Assembly (NCBI RefSeq): GCF_004339565.1
Contig: NZ_SMFZ01000001.1
Span: forward strand, 2,418,001-2,482,000
Reading direction: 5' to 3'
DNA: 64,000 nt
Source: Pseudonocardia endophytica
GTDB taxonomy: Bacteria > Actinomycetota > Actinomycetes > Mycobacteriales > Pseudonocardiaceae
Positions within the stretch are counted from its first letter, which is position 1, and each line of letters starts with the position of its first letter. Positions 25,038-35,117 of the stretch are shown one piece after another. The notes beneath the pieces were generated by a model that made no database searches, had not been told where the DNA came from, and was given only the letters and a program-made list of their open reading frames with translations. The position numbers and the translations under genes are program-made.

Positions 25038-25502
25038 TCAGGCGTCTTGCGGGAAGCGGGGCGTGTCCTTACCGGCGATCGGGGACGCATGGAAGTGCCA
25101 GATCTTCCACTCCGGGTTTCCCTTGCCGTCGTCGCGGCGGTACACCTCGGTGACCCGGAAGACCAGCGGCTCGGGGTCGGGCTCGAGCACCCCGGTGCCG
25201 GTGTTTCCGGTGACCAGCGCGCTCCAGTAGGTGGTCAGGTAGGCGAGGTCGCCCTCGGCGTAGACCTTCGGCTCCTCGACGATCTTCATCTGGGAGAGGT
25301 TGAAGCCGATCTCGTGCAGCCCGTCCCAGAGCTTCGCCTTCTCGTCGGGCCCGTTGTACTCGTGCCCGTTGAGGTTGAACTGCAGGTATCCGGGGTTGGC
25401 GAAGTTCGGGTACATCTTCTCTTTGACCAGGTCATTGTTCGAGTCCAGCCAGGAGTGGTGGACCGCCAGGATCTCCTTGACGTCGTTCTCGTTGCTCGCC
25501 AT
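25038..25502 (-). CDS. NTF2-fold (SnoaL-like) protein
   Basis: The protein is 154 residues. The helix-plus-sheet order and residues such as VHHSWLDSNNDLVKEKMYPN, AKLWDGLHEI and VFRVTEVYRR fit the nuclear-transport-factor-2 fold. No clear catalytic pair can be fixed. GAGGAGAGG precedes the ATG. It lies between the fgd-like gene and the hydrolase on the same strand and may be an isomerase or hydratase of the pathway. Confidence 0.72.
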   Translation of the reverse strand: MASNENDVKEILAVHHSWLDSNNDLVKEKMYPNFANPGYLQFNLNGHEYNGPDEKAKLWDGLHEIGFNLSQMKIVEEPKVYAEGDLAYLTTYWSALVTGNTGTGVLEPDPEPLVFRVTEVYRRDDGKGNPEWKIWHFHASPIAGKDTPRFPQDA

Positions 25503-25553
25503 CAGACCTCTCCTCGATCTTCGTGGGGTACGACTCGCGCCCGTCGGGGCAAG

Positions 25554-26570
25554 TCACGCGGGCGGTGCGAGCGCCCGCAGCTTCGGCAGGACGTCCTCGG
25601 CGAACTGGGACAGGAACCGTTCCTGGTCGTCGCCGGGACCGTGGAACACCAGATGGTTCAGCCCGGCGTCGACGTACGGCTTGATCTGCGCGACGGCCTC
25701 GTCCGGGTCGGAGGTGACGATCCACCGGCCGGTGATCTGCTCCAGCGGCAGCTCGTCGGCCAGGCGCTCCATCTCCTCCGACGAGCTCACCGAGTTCTTC
25801 TGCTCGGCCGAGAGCGACAGCGGCGCCCAGAACCGGCAGTTCTCCCGCGCCGCCTCCGGGTCCCGGTCGTAGGACATCTTGATCTCGATCGTCCGGTCGA
25901 TCGTCTCCGCGTCGCGCCCCTCCTTCTCCGCGCCCTCCTTCAACCCGGGGATCAGCTTGTCGGTGTAGAGCTCCATCCCCTTCCCGGACGTGCAGATGAA
26001 CCCCTCGCCCTGACGCCCGGCGTAGCGCGCCACCATCGGCCCACCGGCCGCGACGTAGACCGGGACCGGGTGGGTCGGGCGGTCGTAGATCTCCGCGTCG
26101 ACGGTCGTGTAGTAGTCGCCCTCGAAGTTGACCTTGCCGTCCTCGGTCCACAGTGCACGCATCAGCCGGACCGACTCGCGCAGCCGGGCGAAGCGCTCCT
26201 TGAACTCCGGCCATTCCATGCCGGACACCGCGATCTCGTTGAGCGCCTCGCCGGTGCCCACACCCAGGGCCACGCGCCCGTCGAACAGCAGCGCCATCGT
26301 CGCCAGCTCCTGGGCGAGCACGGCCGGGTTGTAACGGTAGGTCGGGGTCAGCACGCTGGTGCCGATCTGCACGCGGCTCGTCCGCTCCCCGACCACGGCC
26401 ATCCAGCTCAACGCGTACGGCGCGTGGCCGCCGTTGTGCCGCCATGGCAGGAAGTGGTCCGACGCCCAGACACTGTCCAGCCCGAGCTCCTCGGCCCGGA
26501 CGGCGTACTCCACCAGGTCGCGCGGCCCGAACTGCTCCGCCGACGCCTTGTAGCCGATCTTGAGGTCCAC
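25554..26570 (-). CDS. fgd: F420-dependent glucose-6-phosphate dehydrogenase-like enzyme
   Basis: The protein is 338 residues, matching the 336 of mycobacterial Fgd1. The N-terminus [21 protein letters not shown] (D38, H39), [20 protein letters not shown] [21 protein letters not shown] (E108), [13 protein letters not shown] and FICTSGKG all match Fgd1. Fgd1 oxidises glucose-6-phosphate and reduces F420. The GTG at 26570 gives that N-terminus; it starts eight bases after the stop of the LLM gene upstream. Inference: it supplies F420H2 to the adjacent LLM enzyme. A relative such as an F420-dependent hydroxymycolic-acid or alcohol dehydrogenase is the alternative. Confidence 0.85.
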   Translation of the reverse strand: MDLKIGYKASAEQFGPRDLVEYAVRAEELGLDSVWASDHFLPWRHNGGHAPYALSWMAVVGERTSRVQIGTSVLTPTYRYNPAVLAQELATMALLFDGRVALGVGTGEALNEIAVSGMEWPEFKERFARLRESVRLMRALWTEDGKVNFEGDYYTTVDAEIYDRPTHPVPVYVAAGGPMVARYAGRQGEGFICTSGKGMELYTDKLIPGLKEGAEKEGRDAETIDRTIEIKMSYDRDPEAARENCRFWAPLSLSAEQKNSVSSSEEMERLADELPLEQITGRWIVTSDPDEAVAQIKPYVDAGLNHLVFHGPGDDQERFLSQFAEDVLPKLRALAPPA

Positions 26571-26578
26571 GACGGCCG

Positions 26579-27568
26579 TCAGCCGAGCTGGGGCAGCACG
26601 GTCGAGGCGACCAGCTCGAGCTCGTCGAGGGCGCTGTCGGCGTTCACCGGGGACAGCACGACACTGGTGGCGCCCGCGCCGCGCAGCTCCGCGATGCGCG
26701 CGGCGACCTCGTCCGGGTCGCCGGCCACGGCGAGGGTGTCGATCCACTCCTCGGGCAGCTTGTCCGCCATCGTCTCCGGGCCCTCGTCGAGCAGCTGGGC
26801 GACGTGGTCGTTGTAGCCGAACGCCCCGGTCAGCGGGTTGTGCGGTCCGACGGCCGCGATGTATGCGGCCAGCGACGGCCGCACGGCATCGCGGGCCTGC
26901 TGGCCGTCCTTCGCCACGCTGAACAACGCCAGTGTGGGGACGAGGTGCTCGGTCCGGCCGGACTCGGCCATTCCCTCCCTGATGTGCCCGACCGCGGACT
27001 CCAGGTAGCTCGTGCCGGCCAGCACGCTCATCACGGTCCCGTCGGCGATCTTCCCGGACAGGCGCAGCGACTTCGGGCCGAGAACGCCGGTCAGGATCGG
27101 CACCTGCCCGTCGACCGGGTGGGTCGCGGACACCGAGCGGAAGGTGAACTGCTTGCCCTGCAGGTCCACCGTGTCGCCGGCCAGCAGGGACCGGACCCCG
27201 TCCACGCACTCGGTCAGCGCCGCGAGCGGGGACTTCGCAGTGGCACCCATCTGGTCGGTCCACACCGGGACCCCGTGACCGATGCCGGGCAGGAACCGGC
27301 CCGGGTAGGTCCGGGCAAGGGTGGCGATCTCCATGGCGGTCACCGCAGGATGCCGCGCCACCGACGCGACGACGCCGAGCCCGACCGTCACCCGCTCGGT
27401 CGCGCCGAGCGCCAGCGCCGCCCCGGTCAGACCGCCGTAACAGAAGTAGTCCTCGGCCAGCCACACCTCGCCGTAACCCAGCCGTTCGGCCGCGGCAGCG
27501 ATCGCGGGGATGCGCTCGGGGGGCGTCGAGGTCGCGACGAAGACGCCGACAGGGGTGGTCACACTCAT
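26579..27568 (-). CDS. LLM-class F420-dependent oxidoreductase
   Basis: The protein is 329 residues of the luciferase-like family: [73 protein letters not shown] and [27 protein letters not shown] precedes the ATG. Together with the fgd-like gene right after it, it forms an F420 reducing/using pair. The substrate is unknown; it is the first gene of an eight-gene minus-strand series. Confidence 0.85.
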   Translation of the reverse strand: MSVTTPVGVFVATSTPPERIPAIAAAAERLGYGEVWLAEDYFCYGGLTGAALALGATERVTVGLGVVASVARHPAVTAMEIATLARTYPGRFLPGIGHGVPVWTDQMGATAKSPLAALTECVDGVRSLLAGDTVDLQGKQFTFRSVSATHPVDGQVPILTGVLGPKSLRLSGKIADGTVMSVLAGTSYLESAVGHIREGMAESGRTEHLVPTLALFSVAKDGQQARDAVRPSLAAYIAAVGPHNPLTGAFGYNDHVAQLLDEGPETMADKLPEEWIDTLAVAGDPDEVAARIAELRGAGATSVVLSPVNADSALDELELVASTVLPQLG

Positions 27569-28037
27569 GGGTTCCTCCGCAAGCGGTGGGGGTAGCCGGC
27601 TCACCGCGGTCGACGGTCGGGACACGGACGGCACGCCGTCGGTCGTTCGACGAGTCTCGGGCCGCCCGGCCGACCCGACAATTGGCGCCGTGACGAACTC
27701 GCGCCCGTGATGTCGGGCAAACCGACGAACCGGCGGCCCTTTCTCCTCCCGTGCGACGTCCTCCGACGCACGGTTCCGCAGATGCGGCTGCCCGAAGCCT
27801 GCAGGTCACGGCCGATGTCATCGGGACGGGGCTGGGATTGGCGGTGTGACGAACCGGGGCGGTCAGCTTGTGGCGATCCGTCAATGGACACGCGCTGTGG
27901 ACAGCCCCGACGCTGGCTCGCATCCGAAAACCGGGCCGAACGCAGCATGACGCTGTCGCCGAACTCTTGCCACGCCGAGCAGGCCCGGCCGATGCCGTCG
28001 GCGCCCGCGTCGTCACGTCCACCACGAGAGGCTGATC
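27569..28037. other. Divergent intergenic region with an 18-base direct repeat
   Basis: No gene is supported in these 469 bases between the divergent LLM and molybdenum-hydroxylase genes. The sequence ATTGGCG-N2-GTGACGAAC occurs at 27681-27698 and again at 27837-27854, 156 bases apart and differing at two positions. The repeat may be a regulator site, perhaps for the PucR protein at the end of the series. Confidence 0.45.
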
Positions 28038-30431
28038 GTGACTCAGCAACTACCACCAGGCTTGATCGGCTCACGGGTACGACGCCAGGAGGACCCGCGG
28101 CTGCTCACCGGCCGCGGCCAGTTCGTCGACGACGTCGCGTTGCCCGGGATGCTCGAGGCAGCGGTGCTGCGCAGCCCGCACCCGCACGCCCGGATCACGA
28201 ACGTCGACGTCAGTGAGGCGCTCGCGCTTCCCGGGGTGTTCGCGGTGCTGACCGGCGAGGAGGTCCGCGACGTGTGCGCGAGCCCGCAGCCGGTGGTGTG
28301 GCGGATGATTCCCGACCAGCGGATGACCGACCAGTACGCATTGGCCGTGGACAAGGTCCGCTACGTCGGGCAGGCCGTCGCGGTCGTGGCCGCGGTGGAC
28401 CGCTACGTCGCCGAGGACGCGCTCGGCCTGATCGAGGTGGACTACGAGGTCCTGGACGCGGTCGTGACCCTCGACGACGCGCTCGCCGAGGATGCCCCGC
28501 TGCTCTACGAGGACTGGCCGGACAACGTCAGCTGTCGCCAGACCATCCCGAAGGGCGACGCCGCCGCCGCGTTCGCCGAGGCCGACGTGGTCGTCTCCGA
28601 GACGCTGACCTACGGCCGGCAGATGGGCACCCCGCTCGAGACCCGCGGCGCGGTCATGTCCTGGGACCCGTTCACCGACCGGCTCGAGGGCTGGATGTCG
28701 ACCCAGTCGCCCAACCTGACCCGCGACCTGCTCGGCGAGGTCCTCGGACTTCCGGTCGAGCGGATCCGGGTCCGCACCCCGGACGTCGGCGGCGGGTTCG
28801 GCAACAAGTTCGACTTCTACGGCGAGGAGGTCCTCGCCGCGCTGCTGTCGAGGCGCACCGGACGCCCGGTCAAGCTGATCGAGGACCGGCTGGAGAGCTT
28901 CGTCGCGAACGCACACTCGCGCGAACAGCGCATCGAGGTGTCCGTGGCGGCAAAGGCCGACGGCACCATCACCGGACTGCGCGGCACGGTCTACGCCGTG
29001 CTCGGCGGGCAGCTCGCGACCGTCGGGATCGGGCCGTGCTGGCTGTCGATGGCGGTCATGGCCGGCCCGTACGCCATCGAGAACATCGAGGCCACCGTCG
29101 TCGGGGTCGTCACCAACCGTTCCCCGTACGGCTCGTATCGCGGGTGGGGCCAGCCGAAGGCGAACTTCGCCCACGAACGCATCATCGAGAAGCTGGCCGG
29201 TGAGCTCGGTATGGCGGCCAACGACGTCCGGCGCCGCAACCTGATCCCGCCGGACGCGTTCCCGTACGCCAGCCAGGTCTTCTTCTACGACAGCGGAAAC
29301 TACGCCGAGTGCCTCGACCTGGCCGAGAAGGCCGTCGCCGAACGCGGCTGGGCCCAGCGCCGCGACACCGCCGCCGAGCAGGGCCGCTCCGTGGGGATCG
29401 GTTTCTCGTTCCACATCGAGATCAGCGCGCTCGGACCCAGCAAGATCATGAACCAGTCCGGGCTGCAGCACTCCTCGTTCGACGAGGAGGTCGTCCGGAT
29501 CGACTCCTCCGGCGGAGTGGTCGTCCGCACCGGCCTCTCCGCGATGGGCCAGGGCATCCAGACTGCGCTGGCCCAGGTCGCCGCCCAGACGCTCGGTGTG
29601 CCGCTCGACTCGGTCACGGTGCATCACGGGGACACCGAGACGAACCCGTTCACCGGGTACGGCACCGGCGCCAGCCGTGGCGCCGCCCTCGGCGGCGGCG
29701 CTCTCCTGCGCGCCAGCACGCGGCTGCGGGACAAGGTGCTGCGCATCGCCGCGAACATTCTCGAGGCCTCACCCGACGACCTGGAGATCACCGACGGCCG
29801 GATCTCGGTCGCCGGGACCCCGGGCGGACCGTCGGTGACCATGCGCGAGATCGGCGACGCCGCCTACCGACGTCTCGCCGACAAGCTCCCGGACGGCGAG
29901 GACCCCACCCTCGAGGAGCGCGACGTCCTCGACCCGGAGAACGTCGCGTTCTCCTACGGCACCACAGCGGTACTCGCCGAGATCGACCGGGAGACCGGCC
30001 GCGTCACGCTGCTCGACTACCTGCTCGTCCACGACTGCGGCACCGTCATCAACCCGACCATCGTCGACGGGCAGATCCACGGCGGGGCCACGCAGGGGAT
30101 CGGCGGCGCACTGTTCGAGGAGATCGTCTACAGCCCCGAGGGTCAGCCGCTGACGACGACCTTCATGGACTACCTGATCCCCACCGCCTCCGAGATCCCG
30201 ACGTTCGAGACGGTGCACATGACCACCACCGCCGACCACATTCCCGGCGGGTTCAAAGGCATGGGCGAGGCCGGCACGATCGGCGCCGCCTCCGCGATCA
30301 CCTCGGCCATCGAGAACGCGCTGCCCGACCTCGGCCTGCGCCTCAACCGGCTGCCCGTCACACCGCCCCGGCTGCTGCAGGCCATGACCGACGCCGCCCC
30401 GGCTGCGTCGTCGCGTGAGGAGACGCCGTGA
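28038..30431 (+). CDS. Molybdenum hydroxylase large (molybdopterin-binding) subunit
   Basis: The protein is 797 residues of the xanthine-dehydrogenase/CO-dehydrogenase large-subunit family: [63 protein letters not shown] and, near the end, [11 protein letters not shown] with the catalytic glutamate (E744). The loop where aerobic CO dehydrogenases have AYRCSFR reads [10 protein letters not shown] here (about 360-369), so it is not a form I CO dehydrogenase. It hydroxylates an aldehyde or N-heterocycle with water as oxygen source. GTG start with GAGAGG upstream. Overlaps the next gene (GTGA). Confidence 0.9.
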   Translation: MTQQLPPGLIGSRVRRQEDPRLLTGRGQFVDDVALPGMLEAAVLRSPHPHARITNVDVSEALALPGVFAVLTGEEVRDVCASPQPVVWRMIPDQRMTDQYALAVDKVRYVGQAVAVVAAVDRYVAEDALGLIEVDYEVLDAVVTLDDALAEDAPLLYEDWPDNVSCRQTIPKGDAAAAFAEADVVVSETLTYGRQMGTPLETRGAVMSWDPFTDRLEGWMSTQSPNLTRDLLGEVLGLPVERIRVRTPDVGGGFGNKFDFYGEEVLAALLSRRTGRPVKLIEDRLESFVANAHSREQRIEVSVAAKADGTITGLRGTVYAVLGGQLATVGIGPCWLSMAVMAGPYAIENIEATVVGVVTNRSPYGSYRGWGQPKANFAHERIIEKLAGELGMAANDVRRRNLIPPDAFPYASQVFFYDSGNYAECLDLAEKAVAERGWAQRRDTAAEQGRSVGIGFSFHIEISALGPSKIMNQSGLQHSSFDEEVVRIDSSGGVVVRTGLSAMGQGIQTALAQVAAQTLGVPLDSVTVHHGDTETNPFTGYGTGASRGAALGGGALLRASTRLRDKVLRIAANILEASPDDLEITDGRISVAGTPGGPSVTMREIGDAAYRRLADKLPDGEDPTLEERDVLDPENVAFSYGTTAVLAEIDRETGRVTLLDYLLVHDCGTVINPTIVDGQIHGGATQGIGGALFEEIVYSPEGQPLTTTFMDYLIPTASEIPTFETVHMTTTADHIPGGFKGMGEAGTIGAASAITSAIENALPDLGLRLNRLPVTPPRLLQAMTDAAPAASSREETP

Positions 30432-31309
30432 AGCCCGCACCACTGCACTACCGCCGTGCCGGCAGCATCGACCACGCCGTCGAGCTCCTGGTTGCCGAGG
30501 ACGGCGACGCGAAGATCCTTGCCGGCGGCCAGAGCCTGGTCCCGCTGCTGTCGATGCGCCTGGCGCAGCCGACCGCGCTGGTCGACCTCGGCGGGCTGCC
30601 GGAGCTGTCCTACATCCGCGACACCGGAGACAGCGTCGAGATCGGCGCCATGACCCGTACCCGGGAGGTCGAGACCTCGCCGCTGATCGGGCAGGCGATC
30701 CCGCTACTACCAGCAGCGCTGCGCTACTCGGGACACGTGACCATCCGCAACCGCGGCACCCTCGGTGGCAGCGCCGCCCACGCCGACCCCGCAGGCGAAG
30801 TTCCGTCGGTGCTGCGCGCGCTCGACGCCCAGTTCGTCGTGGCCGGACCCCGCGGGCAGCGCACCGTCGCCGCAGCGGACTGGTTCCACGGATTCCTGCT
30901 CAGCGCCGTCGAGCCGGACGAGTTGCTCGTCGCGATCCAGGTTCCCAAGCAGCAGCCAGGGACCGGAGTCGCGGTCGAGGAGTTCGCCCGCCGCCACGGC
31001 GACTTCGCCCTCGTCGCGGTCTTCGGGGCGCTCCGCCTCGACCCGGCCGGGCTGATCGCCGAGGCTCGGCTCACCGTCGCCGGGGCCGGCAGCGTCCCGA
31101 TCCGAGCCGATGCGGCCGAGCAGATGCTCACCGGCCAGACACCTGGCGCCGAGCTGATCCACGCCGCGGCATCAGCGGTCGCGGAGGCGACCGAACCGGG
31201 CGACGACATCCACGCACCCGCCGAGTACCGCCGGACCCTGTCTCAGGTACTGGCCCGCCGGTGCCTGGACCGGATCCTGCCCAGCATCGAAAGGAGCGCG
31301 GCCGCATGA
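30428..31309 (+). CDS. Molybdenum hydroxylase FAD-binding (medium) subunit
   Basis: The protein is 293 residues with the two FAD motifs of CoxM-like subunits: ILAGGQSLVPLL at about 30-41 and TIRNRGTLGGSAAHADPAGE at about 104-123. It passes electrons from the iron-sulfur subunit to an acceptor. The GTG start overlaps the large-subunit stop and its own stop overlaps the small-subunit start, so the three subunits are coupled. Confidence 0.92.
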   Translation: MKPAPLHYRRAGSIDHAVELLVAEDGDAKILAGGQSLVPLLSMRLAQPTALVDLGGLPELSYIRDTGDSVEIGAMTRTREVETSPLIGQAIPLLPAALRYSGHVTIRNRGTLGGSAAHADPAGEVPSVLRALDAQFVVAGPRGQRTVAAADWFHGFLLSAVEPDELLVAIQVPKQQPGTGVAVEEFARRHGDFALVAVFGALRLDPAGLIAEARLTVAGAGSVPIRADAAEQMLTGQTPGAELIHAAASAVAEATEPGDDIHAPAEYRRTLSQVLARRCLDRILPSIERSAAA

Positions 31310-31869
31310 GCGCGACCACCGAGATCGGCAGCACCGACAGCGACGACGCCGGCAACGCCGGAGATCCCGGGATGACCGTGCGGATGACCGTCAACGGCCA
31401 GTCGCACGCCCGCCACATCGACCCGCGCCGGACCCTGTCGGACTTCCTGCGCAAGGACTGCGGCACCACCGGTGTGCACCTGGGCTGCGAACACGGCGTC
31501 TGCGGGGCATGCACCGTTCTCCTCGACGGGCGCACCGCTCGCTCGTGCTGCACGCTCGCCGCCCAGGCCGACGGCGCCGACGTCACCACCGTGGAGGGAC
31601 TCGCCGACGGACCGGAGCTGAACCCGCTGCAGGAAGCGTTCTGGAAGCACCACGGCCTGCAGTGCGGGTTCTGCACCCCCGGCTTTCTGATCGTCATCCA
31701 GGAGCTGCTCGCCGAGAACCCGGACCCCACCGACGAGGAGATCCGCGAAGGCATCTCCGGCAACATCTGCCGCTGCACCGGCTACCAGTTCATCGTCGAC
31801 GCCGTCCGCGACGCCGCAGCGATCCTGCGCGGCGAACAACCCAGCGCGGCCTCGGGTAGCGACCACTAG
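31306..31869 (+). CDS. Molybdenum hydroxylase [2Fe-2S] (small) subunit
   Basis: The protein is 187 residues with a plant-type [2Fe-2S] cluster (C61, C66, C69, C81 in GCEHGVCGACT and the following turn) and a second all-helical cluster domain (C120, C123 in QCGFCTPG; C155, C157 in NICRCTGY). An extra 22-residue N-terminal tail rich in Asp and Gly precedes MTVRMTVNG; the internal ATG at 31372 could be the true start but lacks the coupling overlap. Confidence 0.92.
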   Translation: MSATTEIGSTDSDDAGNAGDPGMTVRMTVNGQSHARHIDPRRTLSDFLRKDCGTTGVHLGCEHGVCGACTVLLDGRTARSCCTLAAQADGADVTTVEGLADGPELNPLQEAFWKHHGLQCGFCTPGFLIVIQELLAENPDPTDEEIREGISGNICRCTGYQFIVDAVRDAAAILRGEQPSAASGSDH

Positions 31870-31891
31870 GCACCGCGCTCTCCAGCCGCGT

Positions 31892-31920
31892 CGTGGCGGA
31901 GCCGCTCGGGCTCCGCCACG
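31892..31920. terminator. 12-base perfect hairpin after the molybdenum hydroxylase genes
   Basis: CGTGGCGGAGCC at 31892-31903 pairs with 31909-31920 around a 5-base loop, 23 bases after the small-subunit stop. It is a probable intrinsic terminator without a T-tract. The rest of the 208-base gap leads to the alanine dehydrogenase. Confidence 0.75.
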
Positions 31921-32077
31921 GCGTGGCGCCCGCTCGCCTGAACACCTACCGGAGCACCCCGAAACGGGCGGCCCCGGCCATCGGCGTGCCCGCGTCTCGG
32001 CACCCCCACGACGTGGCAGGCCATCACCTGGCACGGCCATCACACCCTGGCTGACCAGCGCGACTGAGGAGACGGAC

Positions 32078-33193
32078 ATGCGCATCGGAGTTCCCCGCGA
32101 GGTCAAGGACAACGAGTTCCGGGTGGCCCTCACCCCGGCCGGGGTCGATGAACTCGTCCGCCGCGGCCACGACGTCGTGGTCGAGAACGGCGCAGGCGAC
32201 GGGTCGTCGTGCCCGGATGACGAGTACAGCGCCGCCGGCGCCCGGCTGCTTCCGGACGCCGATCAGGTGTGGGACAGCGCCGAGCTGCTGCTCAAGGTCA
32301 AGGAACCCGTCGAGTCGGAGTACCACCGCCTCCGCAGCGACCTGACCCTGTTCACCTACCTGCACCTCGCCGCGTCCAAGGCCTGCACCGACGCCCTGAT
32401 CGACGCCGGCACCACCGCCATCGCCTACGAGACCGTCCGCACCGCCGACGGCCGGCTACCGCTGCTCGCGCCGATGAGCGAGGCCGCAGGCCGGATCGCG
32501 CCCCAGGCCGGCGCCTACCACCTGATGCGCTCCGCCGGCGGCCGCGGCGTCCTCATGGGCGGGGTACCGGGCGCGCCCGGCGCACACGTCGTCGTGATCG
32601 GCGCCGGCGTCTCCGGCTCCCACGCCGTGCAGATCGCCGCCGGAATGGGCGCCCGCGTCACCGTCCTCGACGTCAACCTCGACAAGCTCCGTGCCCTCGA
32701 CGACCTCTACCGCGGCAGGGTCCAGACCCAGCACTCCACGTCCTACGCCGTCGAACACGCAGTCCTCGACGCGGACCTGGTGATCGGAGCCGTGCTCGTC
32801 CCGGGCGCCAAGGCACCCGTTGTCGTGTCGAACGACCTGGTCGCACGGGCGAAGCCCGGCGCTGTGTTCGTCGACATCGCGGTCGACCAGGGCGGCTGCT
32901 TCGCCGACACCCACCCCACCACCCACGCCGAACCGACCTTCCCGGTCCACTCCGCGGTCTTCTACTGCGTGGCGAACATGCCCGGCGCCGTGCCGAACAC
33001 GTCTACCCGGGCGTTGACCGCGGTCACCCTGCCCTACGTCATCGAGCTCGCCGAACACGGCTGGAAGCAGGCCCTGCGAGACGATCCTGCCCTCGCCGGT
33101 GGGCTCTCCACCCACGCCGGACGGCTGACCAACGGCGAGGTCGCCCAAGCGCACGGGCTCAGCGCGGTCGCCCTTGACGACGTACTCGGATGA
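32078..33193 (+). CDS. ald: Alanine dehydrogenase
   Basis: The protein is 371 residues, the family's usual length. R15 (EFRVALTP), K75 (LLKVKEP), H96 (YLHLAASK) and D270 (DIAVDQGG) occupy the same numbers as in the Mycobacterium tuberculosis enzyme. The NAD site is VVVIGAGVSG at 171-180. It interconverts L-alanine and pyruvate plus ammonia. Its position after the molybdenum hydroxylase suggests handling of ammonia or alanine released by the adjacent pathway. The 170 bases after it hold no clear feature. Confidence 0.95.
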   Translation: MRIGVPREVKDNEFRVALTPAGVDELVRRGHDVVVENGAGDGSSCPDDEYSAAGARLLPDADQVWDSAELLLKVKEPVESEYHRLRSDLTLFTYLHLAASKACTDALIDAGTTAIAYETVRTADGRLPLLAPMSEAAGRIAPQAGAYHLMRSAGGRGVLMGGVPGAPGAHVVVIGAGVSGSHAVQIAAGMGARVTVLDVNLDKLRALDDLYRGRVQTQHSTSYAVEHAVLDADLVIGAVLVPGAKAPVVVSNDLVARAKPGAVFVDIAVDQGGCFADTHPTTHAEPTFPVHSAVFYCVANMPGAVPNTSTRALTAVTLPYVIELAEHGWKQALRDDPALAGGLSTHAGRLTNGEVAQAHGLSAVALDDVLG

Positions 33194-33365
33194 CGCCGCC
33201 GAGCCGACCCGCAACTCGGGCCGCCCACCCCCGCACCACGCCCAGGCCTGTGATGCCGCCGACGACATCAATCTCGACACTACCTGTCCGCCCCGTGTCC
33301 CTGGCGTGACGAAGATCTGCTTGCGCGGTGCCTGATCGGTATTCCCGCAACACCTCGCGGGCCCC

Positions 33366-34199
33366 TCAGTGTTCGGTGCTGAAGAACCGTAGCAACAGCG
33401 GGCCGACGGTCTGTGGGTCGACGACATGATCCGGCCCCTCGAGGGGCTCCCGTTGAGCGTGGGGTAATTGGTCTGCAAGCTCGTCGGCTGCGCGGTCGAA
33501 GAAGTCCGAGGGCAGGCCTGCCATATAGGGGACCGTGATCGGCCCTCCGGTGGTGACCAGGACCGGTTGGGTGACCGTTGCCAGTCGATCGGCCGGCAAT
33601 TGGTAGCGGTTGAGGAAGACGCTGTCGTGGACCAGCGTGGGCGCGAGGGCGACCGAATGCGCCCAATGCGCCGTCTGCTTGCCTGCCGCTTTCCTGGCCG
33701 CGATGTTGTCGTCGGAGGCGCCGGTCATGCGCATGAACAGTTCGAGAACCTCCTCGTCTCGCCCGGCGTCGAAGGCGCGTCGGGTGTCTGCGATGTACTC
33801 CTCGAATCGCGGGCGTATGTCGTCCCCGACCGCGTAGGGCACCTCCCAGACGGCGATCGTGTCGATGGCTGACCCGGCCGCGGCGGCTTCCAGCGCCAGC
33901 GCGCCGCCTGAGGACGCCCCGAACAGGTGTGCCGAGCCGCCCGCCTCCGCGATCAACGCATCCAGGTCCTCGATCTCCCTTTCCACGGCGTACGGCTCGG
34001 TGAAGCCGCTCGCGCCGCGTCCCCGACGGGCATAGTTGTAGACCGTGAAGTGCTCGGCGAGAGCTGGTGCCAAGGGAGCGTTCTCCACCCCCTCGTCGAG
34101 TGCTCCGCCCACCAGAATGACGGCCGGACCGCTTCCTTCCCTGTCGTAGGCGATGGTGGTGCCATCGTTTGATGTCACGCGAAAGGCCATCTCGTTCAT
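33366..34199 (-). CDS. Alpha/beta hydrolase
   Basis: The protein is 277 residues. It has VILVGGALDEG (oxyanion), YNYARRGRGASG, nucleophile elbow GASSGG, and EGPDHVVDP with the likely catalytic histidine. ATG 34199 is seven bases after GGAGA. It lies 72 bases downstream of the ABC permease on the same strand and may belong to that transcript. Base composition appears less GC-rich than in the neighbours, which could mean recent arrival. Confidence 0.8.
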   Translation of the reverse strand: MNEMAFRVTSNDGTTIAYDREGSGPAVILVGGALDEGVENAPLAPALAEHFTVYNYARRGRGASGFTEPYAVEREIEDLDALIAEAGGSAHLFGASSGGALALEAAAAGSAIDTIAVWEVPYAVGDDIRPRFEEYIADTRRAFDAGRDEEVLELFMRMTGASDDNIAARKAAGKQTAHWAHSVALAPTLVHDSVFLNRYQLPADRLATVTQPVLVTTGGPITVPYMAGLPSDFFDRAADELADQLPHAQREPLEGPDHVVDPQTVGPLLLRFFSTEH

Positions 34200-34271
34200 C
34201 TCACATCTCCGTTGGCCGAGTGGGCCGGGTTGTCGGAGTTGATTTCGACCAAGTGCTCGCGGTAGCGGCAT

Positions 34272-35117
34272 CTACTTCTTGTTGCGGTAGAGGACCATGG
34301 TGATGGGACCGAAGACCGCGACGAGAAGTACGGACGAGACGAGCACCCAGCCGATTTGCCCGGCGGGCACCGAGCCGTCCATCAGGCCGCGTACCACGGT
34401 CGCCAGGTGGGTGATCGGGTTGACCTCGACGACCGCCTGCATCCACCCGGGCATCGTCTTCGGGTCCACGAAGATGTTGCTCCCGAACGTCAGCGGGAAC
34501 ATCACCATCATGCTGACCCCCGCCACCGAGTTCGGCGTGCGCAGGATCAGGCTGAGCATCGTCCACAGCCACGACAGGCAGAACGAGAACACCAGCAGGA
34601 GCACCACCGAGAGCACCACGCCGACGGCGCCACCCTCCGGCCGGAACCCTAGGACCAGTCCGAGCGTGATCACGATCGCCGACCCGATCGAGTAGCGCAT
34701 CACATCGCCGAGCAGGGCGCCGACCAGCGGGGACGGTCGCCACACCGGGAGCGCCCTGAACCTGTCGAACACCCCCTTCTGGATGTCGGTGTTCAGCGTT
34801 ATGCCGGTGTTCATGGTGATCATGACGTTCGCCTGCACCAGGATGCCGGGCAGCAGGAACTGTAGGTACGCCTGTGTCGACCCGGCGAGCGCGCCGCCGA
34901 ACAGGTAGGTGAACATCAGCGTGAACATGATCGGGAACATGGTCACGTCGACGAGCTGCTCCGGGACGTGTTTGATCTTCAGCAGAGCGCGCCAGCCGAA
35001 TGCCAACGAGGTGCGCACCGGGCCGGGGCGAGACGGCCGCTCGCCGGCCAACAGCACACTGCGCGGCGCGTACTCGGTGACCGGCGCCGACGCCTGCTCC
35101 GCGGTCGTGGCATTCAT
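34272..35117 (-). CDS. ABC-2 type transporter permease (DrrB-like)
   Basis: The protein is 281 residues with a soluble N-terminus and about six membrane segments, for example [48 protein letters not shown] and [20 protein letters not shown]. The cytoplasmic coupling region ([25 protein letters not shown]) and [16 protein letters not shown] are typical of drug or lipid exporters. It overlaps the ATPase gene by ATGA. Confidence 0.9.
   Translation of the reverse strand: MNATTAEQASAPVTEYAPRSVLLAGERPSRPGPVRTSLAFGWRALLKIKHVPEQLVDVTMFPIMFTLMFTYLFGGALAGSTQAYLQFLLPGILVQANVMITMNTGITLNTDIQKGVFDRFRALPVWRPSPLVGALLGDVMRYSIGSAIVITLGLVLGFRPEGGAVGVVLSVVLLLVFSFCLSWLWTMLSLILRTPNSVAGVSMMVMFPLTFGSNIFVDPKTMPGWMQAVVEVNPITHLATVVRGLMDGSVPAGQIGWVLVSSVLLVAVFGPITMVLYRNKK

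Noticed and set aside
26579..28049. In-frame continuation upstream of the fgd-like gene making an 831-residue protein
   Set aside because: The added part is arginine/glycine-rich and is the out-of-frame shadow of the LLM gene; the fgd-like protein matches its family length from 26570.
28038..31869. Carbon-monoxide dehydrogenase (CoxLMS) assignment
   Set aside because: The large subunit lacks the AYRCSFR active-site loop, so only the general molybdenum-hydroxylase call is made.
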